Assembly (NCBI GenBank): GCA_035771175.1
Contig: CM069592.1
Span: forward strand, 38,332,198 to 38,396,197
Source: Paratinospora sagittata
Lineage: Eukaryota > Streptophyta > Magnoliopsida > Ranunculales > Menispermaceae
DNA length: 64,000 nt
Direction: 5' to 3'
Shown: one piece after another, positions 11,479 to 21,000 of the stretch
Layout of the letters: each line of letters starts with the position of its first letter
Position numbering within the stretch: the stretch's first letter is position 1
Made by a program: the position numbers and the translations under genes
The notes under the pieces: generated by a model
What the model was told of the DNA's origin: nothing
Databases searched by the model: none
Seen by the model: the letters and a program-made list of their open reading frames with translations, nothing else

Positions 11479-14400
11479 ATGGTGATGAACACTGGAGCTT
11501 TCAATGGAAATATCAAAGTGAGTTTCTGAATCATTTTCTTCTTCTTATTATTATTGTTATTATTATCTTTTCTGTGAGTTTGATCTTCTTCAAGATTTGA
11601 TGCATGGTTTTTTGTTTTTTTCCCAAATAATTACCGTGAATTAAAAAATATTGATTACGCACATCACATGTTTGTATAAATGACTAGGTGAGATTCTGAA
11701 GGTTTCAGTCACGAGAGTGTGTTGATTTGCTTCAGTTTTTTGCTATGATTTCGTTTTCTTTTTCTTTCTGTGACGTTTTTGTTTTCTGGGTCTTAAAATC
11801 ACTGATAGAAGTGCTTCTCGAATTCTTGTTTTACGCTGTGATTATATGTATAAGGGGGGTATTTGTGAGTCCTTATTGATTCATTGATGTTTTGAATTCA
11901 TGGCTTCGTATTAAGTTTCTGAATTTCAAATTGGAAATGCCATTTTACGTGCTCTTTTTTTTTTTAATCGTTATGGTCTGTGCTAGCAAAAGAGAAGTTT
12001 GATTTACATTCTTGCTCTCTTTCTCTATGAGTCAGTGAGAGGAGTTGTTTAATTTAAATTTCTAACTGTTAGTTCCAATTAGGAAATGAAATGAAATGGT
12101 GCCAATGATTAATTAATTACACATTGGGTGTCATCATCTTAGGTTCAACTGGGATTTTAGACCATATGCACTAAGTAGTAGAAATATTGGCGTACTAAGG
12201 AATTATAAACAATAGTAACACGTAGATTTTTTTCTTCTTTTTTTTTTTTAATTCAAATGTCTTCAATGTCTTGTTCCCCCACCCTGTGTGATGGCATAGT
12301 AGAGCGCTCACGGGTGGCAAGAAGGGCTATCTGCAACATAATTCTTATTTTTCAAGAGCCCCTGCTAATCTTGAAAACTAACTTGATGTTTTCTCTTCTC
12401 TAATTTTTTTTTCTTATGTAAGTTCAAATACGTACACAGATAATTTTTATCAAGTTGAAAGCATAAATCACAACCAAACTGTTTAAACATGAACATCATG
12501 TTATGTTACCTCTGACCCAAAAGCTATAGTTACATATCATGCAATGACTAGTGACCAACAATGAATATCAGTTAATACCAACACCTACCCCTCATGTACA
12601 GCTCTATCCTTTAGGTGGAGAGATCTAAAGAGAGATGGAAGAAAATATGAATACCACATATACTAATGGGAAAAATATAAAAGATACAATGAGTTTCACA
12701 CTCAAGACCCCACCAAGTTAGTTTTGATACCACCTTTGATTGCCATTGGACCTAAAAACTATAGTTGTCAAGTAGTTGCTCAACAATGAATGTTTAAGCG
12801 AAGGCTAGTACATCAAACACGTAAATTTAATCAAGAGGCATCTAGTTTCATCCAAGACAAAAATCTAGTCACTGGTGTTCATTCTTTTTTGAATCTTTTT
12901 TTATTGTCAATGTGCCCTTGCTACTTTGCAATAGGGCATTGAGGTGGTTAAAATAGAGCAATTTGTCCGCATTAAAATATCTGAGTTGGATTGTGATTAT
13001 CTTTTCACACTATATTTTATATTGTTATCATAGGCCATAGCAACTAAAAGCTTTTATAATGTCTTTATTTAATATATTTTTGTCGTATCTCAATTAGTTT
13101 TGTACTTGAGTGTCTTCTTTGTTATATTATAATAAGAAACTTGGCCTTATCTTTGTTGATAGTCATTTGATATGCACTGTTATGACTCTGCCTATTAGCT
13201 ATAGCATTTGGGCTCTATAGTTTCTAACATGTTATCATAGTATTGGTTTTGTAAGAGGTCTTGGGTTCAAGTCTCATTGTTTGCATTTGCATGTTCTCCA
13301 TTTGTAGTATTGATATTTATCTCTCTTCGTTTCTCTCTTTTGTCTCTGCATGTCCACGTGCAAGATGGAGCTACACATGTGGGAAAGTATTGATTGTAGT
13401 TTGATATGTTAGTTGGGCCTCCACCTATTAGTTATAGCTTTTGGGTTCAATGGTTTCTAACAATCTTTATTTTCATCTTTTGTGTAGAAAGCTCTTGCTG
13501 GCTTGAGGCGCATCAATTTGGAGGGCTTGCGATGGAGAGTATTTGATGCAAAAGGCCAGGTTTATATTTTATTTATATTTTTTTCATGCTTCGAGTTTAT
13601 CAAGTTTAGAAATTTTCATATGGTTTCCCTTTGAGCCTCTAAAGTTTAGAGTGTGGAAAGTTAAATTTGTGACTGAGAAAAAACATGTGATTTTCATCGA
13701 AAGATCCAACTGATGTGTCAATTACAGTTTGTGTAAGATATACAAAAGGATGGTGGGCATTGTGCTCCCTGTGTGATAATGAGTTAACTCCATTGGAGTG
13801 ATAAGATTCTGACACTTCACTAAATCAGCTAGAAACTTGGCCTATGCAGGCAATAAAATATACTCTGTTTGTCCAAGATATTAAATGGACACTAATATCT
13901 TATCATAGTCTGTTCCAATGGTATTTCTGCTACTATGGCATACATGATGGAGTTTATGAATCTTGATCAATTAATGCATGATACTGGAGCAGACCTTTTC
14001 CTTTGATAATTTTTTTTGAAAGTAAATATCATGCATGTACAAGTACAAAGCCTAATGCCAGTGATCCATTTACTTTTCATTTAGATCCTAGGGAGGCTAG
14101 CATCTCAACTTGCTACTGTGGTACAAGGAAAGGATAAGCCAACTTACACTCCTTATCGTGAAGATGGAGATATGTGCATTGTGCTCAATGCAAAAGATGT
14201 CTGTGTCACTGGGAGAAAACTAACTGATAAGGTTTACCACTGGCATACAGGGTAAGTATTATGGGCAGGAATTATTGCGTTATTATAGTGTTTCTTTGTA
14301 TTCCTTTTACTGGATGTTAATAAGACTATGGTTAATTTACAGGTATGTGGGCAATCTAAAGGAAAGGAGTTTAAAGGATCAGATGGCAATGGATCCAACA

Positions 14401-15533
14401 GAAGTCATTCGCAAAGCTGTCCTACGCATGCTTCCGCGAAACAAATTACGTGATGTGAGTGATATGTCTCTGTTTGCTTTCATTTTTTGTTCTTTGTAAT
14501 TCAAAACTGATATCCTAGAATGAATTCCAAGATTGATGTGTTTTTGTTTATAGAATAAAAGCCTCTGATATATGATGAAGAGCTTCAAGCTATCACTTTG
14601 GTTTGTCGAAACTCCCAAATTTGTTATAGTGAAATATATTTGTCCATCCGATCATCAAAGATAAGGATTTAAATGGATTGGTTCAAATAGCGAAACCAAA
14701 CAAAACCAGTGTTTGGTTTGGTTTGATTTGTCTTTTTAATAAGTTAGGTTTGGAAATATTATAACCCGAAAGATTCAGTTCGGTTTATGTTTTCGAGACT
14801 AAAAATGGAACTAAACTGAACCAATCCAACTTCAAATGTAAAACTGTTAAATATCTAAGATTCTTTTAAGATATAAACATTAATATAAATATTTGTATTA
14901 TCATCTTATATAATACCAGTTGTCTTTAAATTTATCAAATGTGCATTAGATTTATTTCATATTCATCGCCATAATTAATTATTTTGACTTATATTTGTGT
15001 ATATAAAATTTCAAATGGATCAACCTAAACAGAACCAAATCGATTATGTTCAGTTCAGTTTGGTTTGGGTTGCTAAGTTTTTTATTTGGTTTAACAAAAC
15101 ACCAACCCTATGACTTTTGGTTTGAACATCAAACTGACACAAATCAAACCTTTGACACCCCTAATCAAAGATCTAGGTTGATTGGTCAGCAGCTCATGTG
15201 TTCCATCATGGTGTCAATTTTGGTAGAAACAAAGTATCCGATGATTCCATTGTACTGATCCATTAAGAACCAAATCTTGAAACTTACTTGTTATTCATTT
15301 ACGTTATAATGCAGGATAGAGATCGGAAACTGAGGATATTTGTTGGAAGTGAGCACCCGTTCGGTGACCGGCCACTTGAACCATACATTATGCCACCCCG
15401 CCAAGTCCGGGAGATGCGGCCTCGTGCGAGGCGCGCTATGATTCGAGCTCAGAAAAAGGCAGAAGAAAAACAGGGTGATAATGCTAAAAACACAAGAAAA
15501 AAAAAGGAAGTTCAAACCGAAGTGAGCACCTAA
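11479..15533 (+). CDS. Mitochondrial large-subunit ribosomal protein uL13m
   Basis: Coding exons are 11479-11517, 13488-13559, 14085-14251, 14343-14454 and 15315-15533; they total 609 nt and encode 202 residues. The protein is the organellar L13 of the large ribosomal subunit, an rRNA-binding protein. Recognisable blocks are [26 protein letters not shown], the [10 protein letters not shown] strand, [27 protein letters not shown], and [13 protein letters not shown], followed by a basic tail rich in R and K. This matches the mitochondrial rather than the plastid or cytosolic L13 of plants, and the length is typical. There is no long presequence; the N-terminal 13 residues come from a tiny first exon. 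Exon 1 and its promoter occur a second time at 5580-5760. Intron 1 carries an intact TRIM and intron 4 a hAT-like element. The ATG is the first in the exon and shortly follows the TATA-like box. Confidence 0.93.
12504..12802 (-). mobile_element. Decayed TRIM retrotransposon, copy in unit 2
   Basis: Duplicate of the decayed TRIM at 6747-7045, carried along by the tandem duplication. It lies in intron 1 of uL13m, in antisense orientation. Confidence 0.5.
13154..13462 (+). mobile_element. TRIM retrotransposon, complete, in uL13m intron 1
   Basis: A 309-bp terminal-repeat retrotransposon in miniature. The 5' LTR is 13154-13229 (76 bp, TGTTGATAG..TAACA). It is followed by a primer-binding-site-like TTATCATAG and TCTTGGGTTCAAGTCTC. 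The 3' LTR is about 13389-13462 and ends TCTAACA. The element is flanked by a 5-bp duplication ATCTT at 13149-13153 and 13463-13467. The two LTRs share CTATTAG.TATAGC.TTTGGG. The internal region is non-coding, as expected for TRIMs. It ends 25 bp before exon 2 of uL13m, so its 3' flank includes that exon's acceptor. Confidence 0.85.
14662..15163. mobile_element. hAT-like non-autonomous element in uL13m intron 4
   Basis: 502 bp flanked by the perfect 8-bp direct repeat ATCAAAGA (14654-14661 and 15164-15171), the size expected for hAT insertions. The right end read inward is TAGGGGTGTCAAAGG; the left end is TAAGGATTTAAATGG, an imperfect inverted match. The inside is rich in GGTTTGGTTT / AACCAAACC motifs and has no coding capacity. 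It is inserted between donor 14455 and acceptor 15314 without touching either. Confidence 0.75.
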
Positions 15534-16771
15534 GGAGGTAAAATCAGTGTTTTTTTGGCTAAATATGGAGTTCCAAGCCCATGTCTGGTTTTCATTATTC
15601 CTGTACAATATTTCAGAGTACCAAATCATCTTTTCATATTTCATAAAAATGAGCTTTTGGATTTGTTCATGGATGCAAAGAATGTTACCAAATTAACCTA
15701 TGGAATGATTTTTAATGAAGGTTTCTTGATTTATTTTGGGATCATATTCTTTTCTTTTTTCCTAATATTAGTATCCATATATTTCCACTGTTGAAACTTA
15801 AGTTGATGAGAAGGAAGGCATGGGGCAGGACTGTTAAAACATGAAAACTTTGGAAGATGCATTGCAATTATGCAAAATGGCCTTAAGCCTTCCATGAAAC
15901 ATCCATTTGCTGTGTTCATCAAATTTTGATTCTCTGTCGACCCATATGCTTGAAATTATCAGAATTTCAGACACTTTCTGGAACAAGCATGAAAATGGAA
16001 GAGAAAATGAGAATGATTTAATGGAAAGGGAAACTGGATTTGGAGAACAAAATGATGTGATTCCCTTTCCTCTTCCTTTTGTGCCCCTTAATCAGTGTTA
16101 TAATAAAACACTTCGGAGACTAGCTTCATCACACTTACCTCAGGGTAGCTTACTTGATACAGGAAATACCCGAGTCGTGTCTGAGTTTAATTAGGATTTT
16201 ATTTTATTTTATTTAGGTTGTTATTTAATTTAAAATTATACTGTGATTAAGATTTTGAATAGAGTTCGAGTTTGTTTAAGAGTCCTAATTATATAAATAT
16301 TTTAGATGTAATTTAGAAGTTATCGAATTATTGAATAAAATATTGTTTTGCTTCCTTAATCTCTCTGTTGTTCTTTCTTTTTACGGTTTTTATACCATTA
16401 CCAAAAGCCATTAAAGCAAGTAGACCTCTGGCCATTTTTACAGCACTTTGACTCCACCTTTCATGGCGGAGGGAGGGTTAAGCATTTCTTCGAAATAAAC
16501 CAAAAGAAAATGAAGAATATTTGCATCTAGGAACAAATTGAGAAGGTGGATTCTGATCAAATAAGCTCACCAAAGGTTCTCTAAGAATCTGAATTGAATT
16601 CTGCTCCAAACATATCAAATACCCCTACAAATTAAACGACCATTATACAAATTAAACGACCCGTGAGAATCGGTTCCAGTTACTTTCTTATTAATGCAAG
16701 GCTACTTTTCAAGGAAACTTTAGAAGAAAAGGAAGGCACAGCACAAGCGCGTGAACATGAGGCCTTCTTAG
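15534..16771. other. uL13m 3' flank and intergenic DNA before U5
   Basis: No exon is supported. The first few hundred bases probably hold the uL13m 3' UTR. The block 16190-16370, with TTTAGGTTG, a short A/T box and TTGAATAAAATATTG, has the look of a retrotransposon LTR end, but I see no partner repeat or primer-binding site. The open frame at 15907-16194 has no recognisable motif. Confidence 0.4.
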
Positions 16772-16822
16772 TCCCACATCGCTAATATACAAAGGCGTAA
16801 GAACAACAAAGCTACTACATAA
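16772..16822 (+). promoter_or_regulatory. Plant snRNA promoter (USE + TATA) of U5
   Basis: A perfect upstream sequence element TCCCACATCG sits at 16772-16781, followed by a TATA-like TACATAAT at about 16815-16822. The 33-bp spacing between them matches the Pol II class of plant snRNA genes (U1, U2, U4, U5). Pol III genes (U3, U6) have about one helical turn less. The U5 5' end would start about 30 bp below the TATA box. Confidence 0.88.
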
Positions 16823-16852
16823 TGCTCGAACGAGTTTCGTGTTAAACTTCTC

Positions 16853-16971
16853 AGCCGCGCGGTGAGCCCAAAGCGAACTATTCTTTCGCCTTTTACCAAA
16901 GAAAACCGTGTGCTCGTCGCATTCAGCGGCATGCCTTAATTTTTGAAGAGTGTCTTCTCATACCGAGAAGG
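16853..16971 (+). ncRNA. U5: U5 small nuclear RNA gene
   Basis: Hallmarks appear in U5 order. The invariant loop 1 CGCCTTTTACCAAAG lies at about 16887-16901. It is framed by GCGAACTATTCTTT and GAAAACCGTGTGCTC, which form the 5' stem-loop. A consensus Sm site AATTTTTG is at 16938-16945, and a terminal hairpin CTTCTC / GAGAAG with loop ATACC is at 16954-16970. The start at AGCCGCGCGG is placed by distance from the TATA box and the base of the 5' stem; total length about 119 nt is right for plant U5. Loop 1 of U5 holds the two exon ends during splicing. With a perfect USE, a TATA box and no visible damage to loop 1 or the Sm site, this looks like an expressed gene, not a pseudogene. Confidence 0.92.
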
Positions 16972-18005
16972 AATACTACAAGGTAATCAAAAAATTATCA
17001 TGGTACTAACACCGGCTTGGTGTGTTCCATTATTATATTAGTAACTAGCAATGAGAATGGTTAGCACAGGGGAAAATGAATAGATTTATGGGCAATAATC
17101 TGTAGCGTTTGTCTTTATAATATGATAAGATCAAAGATGTTCACATTTCACGCAATCCTCCCTGAATATTCCAAGGATTGCTTTAGATTATTGTTGAAGA
17201 ATCGTCTTAAATGATGAAAGATAGTGGTGATAAATTTTAAAAAATATATGTATATATAAAAACAAGAAGATTGATGGAGAGAGGGATAAGTTGCAATATA
17301 TAATTACCACGTATTTGCCCACTATTTTAAATTGAAGAAATAATCAACGAAAACCAAGTATAGAACTAGATTGAATAGGTGAATTATCTGATGAACAGGC
17401 TTCTTTTTTTGTTGGATATGCGCAGAGGCAATTCTTCTGCAGGAAAAGAGCCCCAGCAGTATTAGCACTGTAAATGCAACCGTTTTGGGTCGGCCAACTA
17501 GAAATAAAATGTGAAATTGCAGTTGGTTCAATCTAAAGATACTTCCAATCATGGAGATTGGAGATAGGATCTATCTATAAAGGGTCACTCCAGTAAACAC
17601 TTGTTTTCCCTGTTTCAGTCCCAAGATAAGATCTTAAATAATCGAAATGCAATGGAGTTGATACAAGAAAATTAACTAGCAGTTCTCAGCAAGAATGAAA
17701 CATTGGCAGGCTGCAAAATCTTCTATTTAACATCCAGTATCTTAACTTACAGAACTCATCATGCTCACATGAAAACATAGACAATTCCATGAAGTTTTTC
17801 ACGTGAGCTATACATAATGACCCATCACCAAACTCAAACCACCAGGTTAAGGGAGCATAGCATAATTTTCATTCCAATTTTGAAGATTTATAGAGACAAA
17901 CAGGTAAACAACATAGTTATTTGTAACCTACATTAAGGTAGGATTGAAGGAAATTCCTACCTCCAAAGGATATTGGCTCTAAGAAGATGAAAATACCACA
18001 ATCTT
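16972..18005. other. U5 to PDCL3 intergenic DNA
   Basis: No further gene is supported. The distal part (roughly 17700-18005) likely includes the 3' UTR of the minus-strand PDCL3-like gene. A 76-codon open frame at 17322-17552 (-) is hydrophobic with no recognised motif and is treated as chance. Confidence 0.4.
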
Positions 18006-21000
18006 TTAGTCACTAGAGTATGCATCCTCATCTTCTTCGTGCTCCGTAACAACCTTCTCTATGAACCTCTTGCGAACCCCTTCAATGAGAGCCTTGCTAG
18101 ATGGATCACTTCCACTCTGGCCATCATTAAGTACAGGATCTGATTGACAGATAGCAAGGGCAACACCTGAAATTTCAAGTATCAACAGAATCAAATGTAC
18201 GGTCATGTTAAAAGATCTGAGGCATTGGTCAGGCAGCCATCGAATGGAAGAAAAAAAAAATGAGGTTTATATCTCTACAATTTAGAACACAAGAACCAGA
18301 TTTCATACTCATTCATAAAAGCATGCAAAATCAAGGAAAAAAGAAAGTGAAAAATCGGTGGTTGTAGAGCACGTGCAAAAAATTTATTCACCCAGTGAAA
18401 AAGGAACGAGCAAAATTATATATGACAGAGTTGTGCAGGCACACCTTTATCTATTTTTTCTAAGCAAGAAAATTTGGAGAAGGATACTAAGGCCTCTTCC
18501 CCACATCAAGCCTCTTCCTGAAACTGGTAAAGAGACCCATCCCCAACTTTATGACTTATATAGACTTCAAGAAAATGTGGGTAGAGAGGAGATAATCTTC
18601 CATGGATTTCTATGAGTTTCTCTATCAGCCAGCCCAACATCCCAATGGTTGTCTATGAGCCCATGCCTACTCTTGATGACTTTGGTCCTTAAGGATTCTC
18701 ACTCAAGAGAATAGTGCCATAACCATTTTGAAGCCAAAGCCTTAGTCTTCTTCTATATTCTCAAATTTATGTTCTCACTTTTGGTCTTAAATTTGATTGT
18801 ATTGCATTTATGTATGATTTAGATACCCCTCTTTACAAGCTACAGCCTTGTCACAAATGAAGCTCCTTACTCCTTTCGAGGCTTGGTTTAAACTTAATTC
18901 TATAAAACCTCAACATTAAAGATCGAGGGATTCCACCACCAGTTTTCTCAATGAAATTAACATATGAAGATCACAGCCTTGGTAAAGGACCATCAAACTG
19001 ATAATTTGTATACAATTTGACTCAAACCAGATAGATATGAATGTTCAATTCTTGTTTCACAATAGAGCAATCCACCACTTACCTATCACAATCAAAGTTT
19101 AAAAACGTGTGAGGCACGATTGAGGCGGTTCGGCTTTATGAGTCGAGGCGGTATGAGGTGTAAGCCTCAAATTTTTGTGAAAAATATATAGAATAACTTG
19201 TTAAAATCTAAAAAATTACAAGGATCAACAATAAATGAAAGAACTTTTAAAATAAGCCAAAAATAAACTAGTTTTGTCATGAAGAACTCAAGTGATTTCT
19301 CTTAATATATAAATTGTGTTAATTGTCATTAACATCATTAAGAACTATATGCGCACATGTCCATATGTCAAGCTTTCCAATTTTAAGTTTAAGTTTAAAC
19401 TATTATAAGCATAAACAAATAAGAAGCTAGCAAATATATTGTAGAAATATTACATCTTCGCCACTTTCCACATTTTTCAGTTAGTGTAAGTTGCACTTAG
19501 AGTAATTTGTCAAGAAGCAGGAGCTAGGATAAGGCTTTGTAATTGGCTGTAATTAAACAATTAAGGCATGTATCAAATAATGTAGAAGGAAAAACCCTTA
19601 ATTGCATGGGTACTGAGTCCAACAAATAAAGAATAATCCAGTGTCTCCTGCACCAATTAGGAATTTTTCTCCAAATGGGCATAGAGTGACTTAAGAGAGC
19701 TTATGGAAATTCAATCAAGAACATACCCAATAGAGCTTATGTTCTTTTCTTAAGTTTTATTGTTGTAGTTGTACTTTGTTGGTAATTAGCTATTGTTAAA
19801 TAATTAAGGCATGTATTGACACTGCAGAAGTTTTGTGCTTCATTGCATGGACGTCGGGTCCATGAATTGATGAATTGTCCATTTTATCTTCCACTGCCCA
19901 GAAATGATCTCCAAATAGACTTGAGAGCTGCTCTTATGGAGAGCTCAATAGCTTAAGGAAACTTGAAGGACAAACTTAATTTTACAATTTTTATGAACTA
20001 AATCTATGTAGCAGCAAAAGATTAGAAACTTACACCTTTTCTATGCAAAACAGAAGCTTCTTCAAGGAAATTTATATATGTAGAAGATATAACAAGAGAC
20101 CAAATGTTGAAATTTTAGATAAAATAAAGATCTTGACATACATAATTCATATTATATTTGACAAAACTACAACAAATATAATACGAAGTGCATAGAGGAT
20201 GTGGAATGTGCTTAATATAAATAATACCTTCTGGTGTACATCTCCGACCAAAATGATGCAACCCCACATAAGTACCGTTGACAGCACCATTATTGTACAC
20301 TAACAGAGTAGGAAGATTACGGTCTGGGTAGTTCGGTATGCAATCAGTCGATATTATTTTAACAAACTTTGTTGCTGGATATCTTGTAGCTAGTTCTTCC
20401 AGGCAGCACAGGAGTAAGCCACACTCTGGGATTCTGCCATTTAATTGCATATTAATCATTGTCACATGATCCTATGAGAATTACAAGAATGCATATACAG
20501 GGAAAATGCAATAAGCAAGTGATGAAAGACAAAGGTAGAAGAGGCATGAGGTAGAAATTTAGATACTCATGTTTGCTTTATCACTTTATGTTATCCATAT
20601 ATCAAAATTATAAACATTTTGGTACATGAGGGTCCTGGAGCAGGAGGAGATTTCCCTCACTGGTGTCAATAGGCCAGTATGTGGATTATTCTCGAGTCAA
20701 TGGAATTTCCATTCCAATATAGAAGCTATCTACGCTTCATTCATCTACTATACATATGTCATTGCTCATGCAAATCTATCAATGAACATCCATGCACGTG
20801 CCACCATTCAGTGACTAGAGTTTGGCTGGGCATGAGTAAAACACTGTTAAAATTCAAAAATGAAATATCCATTGACTGATTGACTACACAATGGCAGGAG
20901 CTTCGCGCACTAAGTGGACTCTTTTTCTTTAAAATATTTGTCAACTATGATTAAAAAACAATGCAGTAACAAGTGTCGCAGTTTGCAGGCATCCTATTAT

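Larger units (their letters stand above)
7345..13101 (+). repeat. Tandem duplication unit, copy 2 (5,757 bp)
   Basis: Identical to 1588-7344 as far as I could compare by eye. The left junction falls in the GH1 intron between the exons ending at 2070 and starting at 1517, so this copy lacks the four 3'-terminal GH1 exons. The right junction is inside uL13m intron 1, after which single-copy sequence and the remaining uL13m exons follow. Confidence 0.97.

Noticed and set aside
13262..13278. B-box-like TTGGGTTCAAGTCTC as a possible tRNA or SINE
   Set aside because: It lies inside an element with 76-bp LTRs, primer site and 5-bp duplication, so a TRIM explains it better.
15907..16194. 95-codon open frame downstream of uL13m
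   Set aside because: No domain or splice partner; position fits 3' flank with possible retroelement debris.
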